This document shows positions 1 through 12,994 of a stretch of 64,000 bases of DNA, one piece after another. Under the pieces are notes generated by a model, which saw only the letters and a list, made by a program, of their open reading frames with translations, ran no database searches and was not told the origin of the DNA. Position 1 is the stretch's first letter, and each line of letters starts with the position of its first letter. Position numbers and translations under genes: made by a program. Source of the DNA: Littorina saxatilis (taxonomy: Eukaryota > Mollusca > Gastropoda > Littorinimorpha > Littorinidae). The stretch covers positions 37,716,501 through 37,780,500 of the forward strand of contig NC_090255.1 of NCBI RefSeq assembly GCF_037325665.1, read 5' to 3'.

Positions 1-972
1 CCTCAAGAATTTACCAAACAAACCTGCGTCAAATGTTTCAAAAGACGCGTTTTGTTAAAAAAAACCACATAAATAAAAAAAACAGCAAGAAAGAATGGTG
101 ATTTTATCAAACCCTTGAAAGAAAAAAAAATCAAAGAAAAAAATACAAGTTACGTGTATAACAATAGGACCCAAACTGAGAAAATTGTATCCAAGGGAGG
201 CAATCATCTTACTGCAATGCAAAGGGCAATGCAGTTGTTTCCCTTGTAAGAGCATTCATGTTTAATGATAGCAAGGTACGTATCTTGTACGTACTATCAT
301 AATGGACGTCAAGGAACAAAACGGGATATGCACAAGAACTGTGATCTATCGATCTTGAAGGTCGATAAACAAGATAAACAACAAATAAGCAATAGTAATA
401 GCAATAGCAATAGTAATAGTATTCGGAAGATGAACACTTGCGTTCTGTACGGTTGAGTTCGCATTTTCTTTAATAAATCTTTACAATTTGACACACAAAA
501 ATCGGTATGTCACATAATTCTATGAGGATGCCAATCATCATATTAATTATATACGATACCGATACATGCATGTGCAGCCTGGTTGACGTTACGAGGAATG
601 TTCCACTGCAGTTATGACAAACTCCATTTTCAAAATACTTCCTTGTTTTCCTCAGGACCGGTCATACACCATCTGAGATGAAAGAACTTACGTGGCGCCA
701 TTATCCGCCGTGTGACGTCTTCTCGAGGTTGGCATCAAAGATTTCAGTTTAAAGATTGATTTTCTTTTTATTTCGATGTCTTATCTCATTAAAGAACAAT
801 GTATCGATTGAACTGGATTTCCCTTCTTTGAGCCATGTGACGTCAGAGGCCGACAACAAAATAAATCATATTTAGGCGGTCAACCGAGACTACAAAATAG
901 TGCATGTGTGTGTGTGCGTTCAATCTTAAAAACTAAAAGGAATTCTAACCAGAATCTATCGATACATAAATG
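1..972. other. left flank, no gene seen
   Basis: AT-rich sequence with an AATAGC/AATAGT run near 389-420. Nothing recognised. Confidence 0.5.
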
Positions 973-1117
973 TTATTCGTATTTTTGACCAAAATATGAC
1001 ATTTTACACAGATCTCGACAGTCATTGTTCACCTCTACCGCTAGCGCGGTCTCGGAGGAACACTGGCTGTCTCGATCCGTGTAAAATGTCATATTTTGGT
1101 CAAAAATACTAATAACG
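973..1117. repeat. short foldback element (long hairpin)
   Basis: Arms beginning GTATTTTTGACCAAAATATG (from 979) and its complement (to 1110) pair over about 58 bases each, with few mismatches, around a loop near 1040. The pairing extends weakly into the flanks (GTTATT/AATAAC). This is a MITE-like palindrome upstream of the mucin gene. Confidence 0.75.
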
Positions 1118-1464
1118 TCGTTTCATTATAAGATCTACACGCAATCTTAAAAGATATTTTGTCAGGTATCATAAAGAGCCTTTAAATCTGTGAACCAGCT
1201 AAATGCGGAGTCAGCAATCTGGGCTGAGATGCACGAACCGCAAGTGGGTGCCACCCGAACGGGAGAGAACAAACCGCGGCGTCTGATTCGTTGAAATCAC
1301 AACAAATCTCAATTTCAACCAATCCAACACCGCGGCCGGCTCCGACCCGGTTGGTAACTTTCTCGTGCACCTCGGCCCTGCTCTCTTAAAAAAAAAAAAA
1401 AAGTTTCAAGTTGTCACCACTGTAAAGCCAGATGTTAGGACAAATTTACTTGTTACATTATCTG

Positions 1465-1472
1465 ATATATAC
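1465..1472 (+). promoter_or_regulatory. possible TATA box of the mucin-like gene
   Basis: A TATATA run at 1466-1471 lies about 45 bp upstream of the signal-peptide ATG at 1512, which would leave a very short 5' leader. Position fits a core promoter, but AT-rich matches are common here and no start site can be seen. Confidence 0.3.
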
Positions 1473-1511
1473 ACGTAGTTGCGTGAAGGTAATGGGCTTA
1501 AGGGAGAGAAC

Positions 1512-3840
1512 ATGCGTTTTGTCAATTTGGCAGTTCTCTGCTTCGTCCTTTGCTGTGTCCCCCTTGCAGACACTTTCGCTTTTCTGAAGAACATCGGCGT
1601 CGGCTCAGAAGGTAACCGAGATATTACTTACTTGTAGTTTGTACTACTCGTTGTTCGTTCGTTCGCTCGTTCGTTCGTTCGTTTGTTCGTTTGTTTGTTC
1701 GTTCGTTCGTTTGTTCGTTTGTTTGTTCGTTCGTTCGTTCGTGTGTTTTTTTTCTTCTTTCTTTCTTGTTTTCTTTGTTTCTTCCTTTTTATATTTAGTC
1801 AAGTTTTGACTAAATATTTTAACATCGAGGGGGAATCGAAACGAGGGTCGTGGTGTATGTGTGTGTGTGTGTGCGTGTGTGTGTGTGTGTGTCTGTCTGT
1901 GTGTGTGTGTAGAGCGATTCAGACTACACTACTGGACCGATCTTTATGAAATTTGACATGAGAGTTCCTGGGTATGAAATCCCCATACGTTTTTTTCATT
2001 TTTTTGATAAATGTCTTTGATGACGTCATATCCGGCTTTTCGTGAAAGTTGAGGCGGCACTGTCACGCCCTCATTTTTCAACCAAATTGGTTGAAATTTT
2101 AGTCAAGTAATCTTCGACAAAGCCCGGACTTCGGTATTGCATTTCAGCTTGGTGGCTTAAAAATTAATTAATGACTTTGGTCATTAAAAATCTGAAAATT
2201 GTAAAAAAAAAATAAAAATTTATAAAACGATCCAAATTTACGTTCATCTTATTTTCCATCATTTGCTGATTCCAAAAACATATAAATATGTTATATTCGG
2301 ATTAAAAACAAGCTCTGAAAATTAAATATATAAAAATTATTATCAAAATTAAATTGTCGAAATCAATTTAATCTTATTCCTTGTCGGTTCCTGATTCCAA
2401 AAACATATAGATATGATATGTTTGGATTAAAAACACGCTCAGAAAGTTAAAACAAAGAGAGGTACAGAAAAGCGTGCTATCCTTCTTAGCGCAACTACTA
2501 CCCCGCTCTTCTTGTCAATTTCACTGCCTTTGCCATGAGCGGTGGACTGACGATGCTACGAGTATACGGTCTTGCTGAAAAATGGCATTGCGTTCAGTTT
2601 CATTCTGTGAGTTCGACAGCTACTTGACTAAATATTGTATTTTCGCCTTACGCGACTTGTTTTTCTTTCTTACATTTTTTTTTTTTTTTTTTCTTAATCG
2701 TTCTTTCTTTTTTCCCTGATGTCATTTATTTCTTCGTGTCATTCTTTTTTCTCTCTTTCTATTCTTACTTCTTCGTTTTGTGGTGTGTGTTTTTCTTCCT
2801 TTCTTATTTTTGCACCTTGTTACACGACACTTGAGATTGCCACAAGTTCTCAAACGTCGTATAGTTGTGTTCTTTTATTCTACGTCGCCCGTCTTCGCAG
2901 CAGCAGAAAACAACTCGTCAAATTGAGTTCGAGGATTTATTTAGCATTCCATACATACAACTGCACATCGTAGCAGAACTCAAATAGAAGCTTTTTAACA
3001 TTCAAATCGCGCTGGCATATATAGTAAATACTCAATCTCGAGAATATTCCAGACCGAACATGATACAACGACATTATATACGAACCGTCTATGGACTAGA
3101 ACAGTGACGTTCTCTGTGACGTACATCAAAAGCGCCGACGCACTTAATCCGAACGAACGCCACGAACTCACACTACAAACAGCGTGGTAAACAACTTGTT
3201 TTGACAGGACTAGAAAGTTCACCTGAATTCTCGTCCAAGCATACACATTGTGTTTACAAAACATAATATCGGTACTTTCCCACAAAGTACAAATAAATCA
3301 ACTACATGCAACACACAAAACTGAACCAAAGCTCAGCAACGGTAGCGTTTCCTAACACACCTGCTTGGTGTTTTGTATTCTATTTATTTCTATATTTCGT
3401 CAGTGTTTTTGTTTTGTTTTTTGTTTTTTGTTTTACGTTTGGGAAGACGCTTTAGCGTGCCCTTTTAATCAATAAAACAATAACATTATATAACACACTT
3501 GATATCTGTATGCTTAACGGTATTCGTCAGTGTATTTTTGTGTGTTTTGTTTTATTTTATTTGTTTATTCATTCATTTCGTCATGTACGCATTCATTCAG
3601 TCTTTCGTTCACCTATCTATGTATTTGTTTGTTTGTTTGTTTATTCATAGATTTGTTTTTCTGTGCTTACTTTTGTTTATCATTTATTTCTTTGTATGTT
3701 TGTTCATTCCTCAAACAATCAATGTGTTTTGTTTTGTTTTTTTCTCATTATTTTACATATTTCCTATTTTGATATTACGTTATTAATTCATACAAACCAT
3801 CTATTTCAAAATGTTCTCGTATCATTTGTTTGCTTTGAAG

Positions 3841-3878
<38 letters not shown>

Positions 3879-6800
3879 GGTTGGTTGTTGGTTGTTGGTT
3901 GTTGTTGGTTGTTGTTGTTGTTGTTGGTGGTGGTGTTGGTGTTGTTGTTATTGTCTTACGCGTATGCGTTTATCTGTCTGTTCCAAGCCCTTGGGGGTGC
4001 TGGCCATCGATCAGAGTCTATACAGAAATGTGACCGTGGGATATGAACCCCACGCCGAACCCCGGACTGGCTTTTAAGACAGGCGCGCTACCGACTGATG
4101 TATGTTCCCGCCCCGTTGTCGATCTTCTAAACAGATCTTCTGTGTATTTTCTGTTGCACACAGGTTCCACTCAGGATCTTCTAAACAGTTCTTCTGTGTA
4201 TTTTCTGTTGCACACAGGTTCCACTCAGGATGAAGGAGAACGCCCTCCGTGCTCGGTATTGCGCTGTCTTTTCGGATTCGTGACACCTCCGCTATGCTGC
4301 AAATCCTTCACAGCCTTCTTCTACCTCGCCCAGCCCTTCGAACCCCCACCGTCTGACGTCAACAATGACGTCACGGAAACTTCGTCAGAGCATCATCTCC
4401 TCTCCAAGGATCTAAAGGATGACGTAACGGAAACTTCGTCGATACATCCCTTCCGCTCCAAGGATGATGACGTCATGGAAACTCCGTTCATGTCAAACTT
4501 CGACTCTAAAGGCGTTGGGCAGAATCAGGTTGGCGGTAAATCTCTGCTTGGTAAAGGTAACACTGATGGCGTCAAATCATCTTCGAACTTGCTCCTCTTT
4601 CAACCTTCTGGTAGAGGTAAGGGTAAGGGAAAGGAAAATGTGGAGCAGATCTTTAGAAAACCTTCGCGAAAACAACACGCTAAAGGTGTTGCTTCCAAGT
4701 CCAGCTCAACATCCACAAGCGAGAAGAAACTTTTAGATGAAGTTAACGGCATCCTATTCTCGAAACCCTCGACTAACCACTCAAAAACCGAACAATTTCC
4801 TGACAGTGTCGACAAAGCGCAACAGTCCATAAACAAGCCGTTCTCTGTCCCTGTTTCTAAACAAACGAACGTCAGACGAAGGAGGAGTATTCCGCATAGC
4901 CTGAACCAGCAACGGTTGAGAAATCTTCGCGATTTTGCAAAAGATGGATCAGAAAACGGCCTAGACTGGCAGCGAGAGGTCATCAGCAGAGCAAGAGCAA
5001 GAAGACGAGAGAGCGGAACATTCGGCTCCAGGTTTAGCTCTCACGGGGAAGAAGAATCCAAGCAAAAGTCAAGCAAACACCGCATCAGGCGAGAAGATGC
5101 AGCAAAACGGCAGCAGACATACATCCAGAGAAAACTTCGACGAAGCCATGACAGTCTTAGGCGAAGAGAAGTATCAGAACAAGCTTGGAACGAACGCCGT
5201 AACAGGCGAGAGGATGAAACGAAGATGCAATCGGCTTTCTTGGACAGCAAACTGAAAGGAAGCCACGACGATCGTTCAGCAGGTGGAAGCGAAGACGGAC
5301 TTTCCGAAAGGAGGTCAGGGGATACGCACGTGCAGAAGAGGCAAGCCAGCGGAGTGACAGTGTCCATCGTACAGCCAACTGACCAGGCTTCTGGCGTGTC
5401 GATCGCCGGACCTTTACCTTTTGACGCCGTGGTTCCGACCCTCTCGCTGTGGAACCCCCCAGTTACAGCGCCAACCTTATCTATAGCGGTGGTGACATCA
5501 CAGGTCCCCACCCTTTCTATGGCCAGAGAACCCACTCCCCCGGCCTCCACTCTGTCCATCGCAGGGCCTCGTCCCAACGATCCACCGGCTTCTACCATGT
5601 CGATTGCTGGACCTCGTCCGACAGATCCAGGGACGACGATGCTCACCACTCTGTCTATTGCAGAGCCTCGTCCTCAGGACCCAGGACCGACAATTTCTAT
5701 AGCTGACATGATAACCACGACGGAGCCTGAACCAACGCTGTCTATCGCTGATCTGAAAACTACGACCGTACCCCAGCCCACGCTGTCTATCGCTGACCTG
5801 AAAACCACGACCGTACCCCAGCCCACGCTGTCTATCGCTGACCTGAAAACCACGACCGTACCCCAACCCACGCTGTCTATCGCCGTGATTCAACCTACCT
5901 TGCTGCTGGATGCCGTAACAACAACCACGACACCGGCTTCCACGATGTCCATAGCTGAAGACATGACTACACCGTCAGAGGCAACAACAACAACAGAACC
6001 AACAACTACGCAAGGATCCACCTTGTCCATTGCCGAAGATAGAACAGAACTAACGACAGGAGAAAGCACAACATCGGAAACTACAATAGAGTTAACAACA
6101 ACAGAGCAAACAACAACAGAGCCAACAACAACACAACCAACAACAACAGAACCAACAACAACTACGCCAGGTTCCACCTTGTCCGTTGCCGAAGATAGAA
6201 CAGAACTAACTACAGGAGAAAGCACAACAGAACCAACATCAACAGCAGGCACTGCACCGGCCGATCCAGTACAGTCTTCTGAATCAACAACGGTAGAATC
6301 TAGTACAACAGAACCAACAACGACAGAGCCGTCAACAACAGAACCAACATCAACAGAACCAACATCAACAGAATCAACAACGACAGAGCCGTCAACAACA
6401 GAACCAACAACAACAGAACTAACATCAACAGAACCAACAACGACAGAACCAACAACAACAGAATCATCAACGACAGAGCCAACAACAACAGAACCAACAT
6501 CAACAGAACCAACATCTACAGAACCAACTACGACAGAGCCGTCAACGACAGAGCGAACAACACCTGCAGGCACTGCACCGGCGGATCCGGTACAGTCTTC
6601 TGAGTCAACGACGGTAGAATCTAGTACAACAGAACCAACAACGACAGAGCCGTCAACAACAGAACCAACAACGACAGAACCAACAACAACAGAACCAACA
6701 TCTACAGAACCAACTACGACAGAGCCGTCAACGACAGAGCGAACAACACCAACAGGCACTGCACCGGCGGATCCAGTACAGTCTTCTGAGTCAACAACAG

Positions 6801-9800
6801 TAGAATCAAGTACAACAGAACCAACATCAACAGAACCAACTACGACAGAGCCAACAACGACAGAAACAACATCAACAGAACCAACTACGACAGAGCCAAC
6901 AACGACAGAACCAACATCAACACAACCAACATCAACAGAGCCAACATCAACAGAACCAACAACGACAAAACCAACATCAACAGAGCCAACATCAACAGAA
7001 CCAACATCAACAGAGCCAACATCAACAGAGCCAACATCAACAGAGCCAACATCAACAGAGCCAACAACAACAGAACCAACATCTACAGAACCAACTACGA
7101 CAGAGCCGTCAACGACAGAGAGAACAACACCAGCAGGCACTGCACCGGCGGATCCAGTACAGTCTTCTGAGTCAACAACAGTAGAATCTAGTACAACAGA
7201 GCCAACATCACCAGAATCAACAACGACAGAGCAAACAACAACAGAACCTACAACAACAGAACCAACAACGACAGAACCAACAACAACAGAACCAACAACA
7301 ACAGAACCAACAACGACAGAACCAACAACAACAGAACCAACAACGACAGAACCAACAACAACAGAACCAACAACAACAGAACCAACAACGACAGAACCAA
7401 CAACGACAGAGCCAACAACGACAGAACCAACAACGACAGAGCCAACAACAACAGAACCAACAACGACAGAACCAACAACGACAGAACCAACAACAACAGA
7501 ACCAACAACGACAGAACCAACATCAACAGAACCAACAACGACAGAACCAACAACGACAGAACCAACAACAACTGAAACAACAACGACAGAACCAACAACA
7601 ACAGAACCAACAACAACAAAACCAACAACGACAGAACCAACAACGACAGAACCAACAACAACAGAACCAACAACGACAGAACCAACAACGACAGAACCAA
7701 CAACAACAGAACCAACAACGACAGAACCAACAACGACAGAACCAACAACAACAGAGCCAACAACAACAGAACCAACAACGACAGAACCAACAACAACAGA
7801 ACCAACAACAACAGAACCAACAACAACTGAACCAACAACGACAGAACCAACAACAACAGAGCCAACAACAACAGAACCAACAACGACAGAACCAACAACG
7901 ACAGAGCCAACAACAACAGAACCAACAACAACAGAACCAACAACGACAGAGCCAACAACAACTGAACCAACAACGACAGAACCAACAACAACAGAGCCAA
8001 CAACAACAGAACCAACAACGACAGAACTAACAACAACAGAACCAACAACAACAGAACCAACAACGACAGAACTAACAACAGCAGAACCAACAACGACAGA
8101 ACCAACAACAACAGAACCAACTACGGCAGAACCAACAACGACAGAACCAACATCAACAGAATCAACAACGACAGAGCCAACAACAACAGAACCAACATCT
8201 ACAGAACCAACTACGACAGAGCCAACAACAACAGAGCCAACAACAACAGAACCAACATCTACAGAACCAACATCTACAGAACCAACTACGACAGAGCCGT
8301 CAACGACAGAGAAAACAACACCAGCAGGCACTGCACCGGCGGATCCAGTACAGTCTTCTGAGTCAACAACAGTAGAATCTAGTACAACAGAGCCAACATC
8401 AACAGAATCAACAACGACAGAGCCAACAACAACAGAGCCAACAACAACAGAACCAACAACAACAGAACCAACAACAACAGAGCCAACAACAACAGTACCA
8501 ACAACAACAGAGCCAACAACGACAGAGCCGTCAACAACTGAACCAACAATAACAGAGCCAACAACAACAGAACCAACAACAACTGAACCAACAACGACAG
8601 AGCCGTCAACCACTGAACCAACAACAACAGAAACAACAACAACAGAACCAATAACAACTGAACCAACAACGACAGAGCAAACAACGACAGAGCCAACAAC
8701 GACAGAACCAACAACAACAGTACCAACCACAACAGAGCCAACAACAACTGAACCAACAACAACTGGACCAACAACGACAGAGCCAACAACAACAGTACCA
8801 ACAACAACTGAACCAACAACAACAGAACCACCAACGACAGAGCCAACAACAACAGTACCAACAACAACTGAACCAACAACAACAGAACCAACAACAACAG
8901 AGCCAACAACGACAGAGCCAACAACGACAGAGCCAACAACAACTGAACCAACAACAACAGAACCTACAACAACAGAACCAACAACGACAGAACCAACAAC
9001 GACAGAACCAACAACGACAGAGCCAACAACAACAGAACCTACAACAACAGAACCAACAACGACAGAACCAACAACGACAGAACCAACAACAACAGAATCA
9101 ACAACGACAGAACCAAAAACGACAGAGCCAACAACAACTGAACCTACAACAACTGAACCTACAACAACTGAACCTACAACAACTGAACCAACAACGACAG
9201 AACCAACAACGACAGAACCTACAACAACGGAGCCAACAACAACAGAACCAACAACAACTGAACCAACAACAACAGAGCCAACAACGACAGAGCCAACAAC
9301 AACAGAACCAACAACGACAGAACAAACAACGACAGAACCAACAACAACAGAACCAACAACAACAGAACCAACAACAACAGAACCTACAACAACAGAACCT
9401 ACAACAACAGAACCAACAACGACAGAGCCAACAACAACAGAGCCAACAACGACAGAACCAACAACAACTGAACCAACAACGACAGAGCCGTCAACAACTG
9501 AACCAACAACTACAGAACCAACAACAACAGAACCAACAACAACAGAACCAACAACGACAGAACCTACAACGACAGAACCAACAACGACAGAACCAACAAC
9601 AACAGAACCAACAACGACAGAACCAACAACAACTGAACCAACAACTACAGAACCAACAACAACTGAACCAACAACAACAGAACCAACAACGACAGAACCA
9701 ACAACGACAGAACCAACAACGACAGAACCAACAACAACAGAACCAACAACGACAGAACCAACAACAACAGAACCAACAACGACAGAACCAACAACAACTG

Positions 9801-12800
9801 AACCAACAACAACAGAACCAACAACGACAGAACCAACAACGACAGAACCAACAACGACAGAACCAACAACAACAGAACCAACAACGACAGAACCAACAAC
9901 AACTGAACCAACAACTACAGAACCAACAACAACTGAACCAACAACAACAGAACCAACAACAACAGAGCCAACAACGACAGAACCAATAACAACAGAACCA
10001 ACAACGACAGAGCCAACAACGACAGAACCAACAACAACAGAACCAACAACGACAGAACCTACAACGACAGAACCAACAACAACTGAACCAACAACGACAG
10101 AACCAACAACAACTGAACCAACAACTACAGAACCAACAACAGCAGGCACTGCACCGGCGGATCCAGTACAGTCTTCTGAGTCAACAACAGTAGAATCTAG
10201 TACAACAGAGCCAACATCACCAGAACCAACAACGACGGAACCAACAACAACAGAACCAACAACGACAGAGCCAACAACAACAGAACCAACAACGACAGAA
10301 CCAACAACGACAGAACCAACAACAACTGAACCAACAACTACAGAACCAACAACAACTGAACCAACAACAACAGAACCAACAACGACAGAGCCAACAACGA
10401 CAGTGCCAACAACGACAGAGCCAACAACAACAGAACCAACTACAACTGAACCAACAACAACTGAACCAACAGCAACAGAGCCAACAACAACTGAACCAAC
10501 AACAACAGAACCAACAACGACAGAGCCAACAACGACAGAGCCAACTACAACTGAACCAACGACAACTGATCCAACAACAACAGAACCAACAACGACAGAA
10601 CCAACAACAACAGAACCTACAACAACAGAACCAACAACAACAGAACCAACAACGACAGAACCAACAACAACAGAACCAACAACAACAGAACCAACAACAA
10701 CAGAACCAACAACGACAGAACCTACAACGACAGAACCAACAACGACAGAACCAACAACAACAGAACCAACAACAACAGAACCAACAACGACAGAACCAAC
10801 AACAACAGAACCAACAACAACAGAACCAACAACGACGGAACCAACAACAACAGAACCAACAACGACGGAACCAACAACAACAGAACCAACAACGACAGAA
10901 CCAACAACAACAGAACCAACAACAACAGAACCAACAACAACAGAGCCAACAACGACAAAGCCAACAACAACAGAACCAACAACGACAGAGCCAACAACGA
11001 CAGAACCAACAACAACAGAACCAACAACGACAGAACCAACAACGACAGAACCAACAACGACAGAACCAACAACAACAGAACCAACAACGACAAAACCAAC
11101 AACGACAGAACCAACAACGACAGAACCAACAACGACAGAGCCAACAACGACAGAACCAACAACGACAGAACCAACAACGACAGAACCTACAACAACAGAA
11201 CCAACAACGACAGAACCAACAACAGAACCAACAACGACAGAACCAACAACGACAGAGCCAACAACGACAGAACCAACAACAGAACCAACAACGACAGAAC
11301 CAACAACAGAACCAACAACAACAGAACCAACAACAACAGAACCAACAACGACAGAACCAACAACAACTGAACCAACAACGACAGAACCTACAACAACAGA
11401 ACCAACAACGACAGAACCAACAACAACTGAACCAACAACGACAGAACCTACAACAACAGAACCAACAACGACAGAACCAACAACGACAGAACCAACAACG
11501 ACTGAACCAACAACGACAGAACCAACAACAACAGAACCAACAACAACTGAACCAACAACGACAGAACCAACAACGACAGAACCAACAACAACAGAACCAA
11601 CAACAACAGAACCAACAACGACAGAACCAACAACGACAGAACCAACAACAACAGAACCAACAACAACTGAACCAACAACGACAGAACCAACAACAACAGA
11701 ACCAACAACAACTGAACCAACAACGACAGAACCAACAACAACAGAACCAACAACGACAGAACCAACAACAACAGAACCAACAACAACAGAACCAACAACA
11801 ACAGAACCAACAACAACTGAACCAACAACGACAGAACCAACAACAACAGAATCAACAACGACAGAACCAACAACAACTGAACCAACAACGACTGAACCAA
11901 CAACGACAGTACCAACAACAACAGAACCAACAACAACAGAACCAACAACGACAGAACCAACAACGACAGAACCAACAACAACAGAACCAACAACAACAGA
12001 ACCAACAACGACAGAACCAACAACGACAGAACCAACAACAACAGAACCAACAACAACTGAAACAACAACGACAGAACCAACAACAACAGAACCAACAACG
12101 ACAGAACCAACAACAACAGAACCAACAACAACAGAACCAACAACAACAGAACCAACAACAACAGAACCAACAACAACAGAACCAACAACAACAGAACCAA
12201 CAACGACAGAACCAACAACAACAGAACCAACAACGACAGAACCAACAACAACAGAACCAACAACAACAGAACCAACAACAACAGAACCAACAACAACAGA
12301 ACCAACAACAACTGAAACAACAACGACAGAACCAACAACGACAGAACCAACAACAACAGAACCAACAACGACAGAACCAACAACAACAGAACCAACAACG
12401 ACAGAACCAACAACAACAGAACCAACAACAACAGAACCAACAACAACAGAACCAACAACAACTGAACCAACAACGACAGAACCAACAACGACAGAACCAA
12501 CAACAACAGAACCAACAACGACAGAACCAACAACAACAGAACCAACAACAACTGAACCAACAACGACAGAACCAACAACGACAGAACCAACAACAACAGA
12601 ACCAACAACAACAGAACCAACAACGACAGAACCAACAACGACAGAACCAACAACGACAGAACAAACAACGACAGAACAAACAACAACAGAACCAACAACA
12701 ACAACAGAACCAACAACAACAGAACCAACAACGACAGAACCAACAACAACAGAACCAACAACAACAGAACCAACAACGACAGAACCAACAACAACTGAAC

Positions 12801-12994
12801 CAACAACAACAGAACCAACAACAACAGAATTAACAACAACAGAACCAACAACGACAGAGCCAACAACATCTACCCAGCCTACAATGTCGATAGTTGCTGT
12901 CGAAGAAGATAAAGTGACTATGTCAGTATTTGTCCACGAAGCAACATTATCTATTTTCAATCCTCCTATAAGAATGTCCATTGCGAATGTCTAA
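1512..12994 (+). CDS. secreted mucin-like giant repeat protein, two exons (1512-1611 and 4218-12994)
   Basis: Exon 1 encodes a clear signal peptide, MRFVNLAVLCFVLCCVPLAD followed by TFAFLKNIGVGSEG, and ends in phase 1 at an AAG/GTAACC donor. The acceptor CACACAG at 4217 has the matching phase, giving ...SEGSTQDEGE..., about 2,958 residues. Order after the signal: a four-Cys segment (CSVLRCLFGFVTPPLCC, residues about 42-58); an Asp/Ser/Lys-rich linker; an Arg-rich stretch (about 248-405) with a furin-type RRRR site; blocks carrying TLSIA/TMSIA motifs (about 438-700); a Thr/Pro/Glu array of TTTEP units (about 702-2918) interrupted by six copies of a GTAPADPVQSSESTTVESS spacer; and a C-terminal tail with four more T-L/M-S motifs. 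There is no transmembrane segment. The array should be densely O-glycosylated, so an extracellular mucus, egg-capsule or adhesive role is inferred, not shown. Array length may be wrong in the assembly. The ATG at 4043 is intronic and not the start. Confidence 0.8.
1650..1750 (+). repeat. (TTCG/TTTG)n microsatellite
   Basis: Tetranucleotide run of TTCG with TTTG interruptions just downstream of the mucin exon-1 donor. Confidence 0.9.
1790..2659 (+). mobile_element. repeat family A, copy 1 (about 870 bp), in mucin intron 1
   Basis: It starts ATATTTAGTCAAG and ends near CTTGACTAAATATTGTATT then CGCCTTACGCGACTTG, so the ends carry a short inverted repeat (TATTTAGTCAAG/CTTGACTAAATA). A (TG)n tract sits about 65 bp in. 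It contains no coding capacity. Three further copies lie at 14984-15844 (minus), 43207-44610 and 59853-60730. All are flanked by T-rich sequence. The superfamily is not recognised. Confidence 0.85.
2660..3837. other. mucin intron, no gene seen
   Basis: T-rich and TTTG-rich low-complexity sequence with a quieter stretch at 2990-3310. Reading frames here are low-complexity artefacts and I see no conserved motif. Confidence 0.6.
3838..3950 (+). repeat. (TTG)n microsatellite
   Basis: Long TTG run with TTGG interruptions within the mucin intron. It is the complement of the CAA-rich character of the downstream coding repeat, but there is no evidence of shared origin. Confidence 0.85.
3975..4118 (-). 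mobile_element. tRNA-derived SINE fragment
   Basis: On the minus strand a tRNA-like head reads through an A box (TCAGTCGGTAGCGCGC) and a B box (GGGGTTCATATCCCA). It resembles the head of the SINE at 52975-53245. It ends right against the duplicated splice acceptor of the mucin gene. Confidence 0.6.
4121..4228 (+). repeat. 54-bp tandem duplication that doubles the mucin exon-2 splice acceptor
   Basis: Two 54-bp units (4121-4174 and 4175-4228) differ at one base. Each contains the pyrimidine-rich tract and the CACACAG acceptor. Because 54 is a multiple of three, both acceptors (exon starts 4164 and 4218) fit the phase-1 donor of exon 1. Use of the first adds 18 residues (DLLNSSSVYFLLHTGSTQ). 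Confidence 0.8.
6240..12870 (+). repeat. coding minisatellite of 15-bp units (TTTEP) with six 24-residue spacers
   Basis: The unit ACAACAACAGAACCA and close variants repeat for about 6.6 kb. Variation is mostly at silent third positions (aca/acg/act, gaa/gag), so the pentapeptide is preserved. Variants are TSTEP, STTEP, TTTVP, TTTKP and, at 11220-11330, shortened TTEP units. The spacer beginning AGTAPADPVQSSE starts near 6246, 6566, 6752, 7132, 8327 and 10141. The opposite strand also reads open (GSVVV), purely as a consequence of the repeat composition. Confidence 0.95.

Noticed and set aside
4043-4217. In-frame ATG at 4043 as the start of the mucin protein
   Set aside because: The sequence overlaps a SINE fragment and a duplicated acceptor, lacks a signal peptide, and the 1512-1611 exon joins the acceptor at 4217 in the right phase.
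6240-12870. CRISPR-like or phage repeat array
   Set aside because: Units are directly tandem with no unique spacers, and they are coding; the genome is eukaryotic.
5890-12981. Open frame of more than 2,300 codons on the minus strand (GSVVV repeats)
   Set aside because: It is the mirror of the TTTEP coding repeat; a 15-bp unit without stops on one strand is open on the other. It has no signal peptide, and the plus-strand reading has a phase-matched signal-peptide exon.
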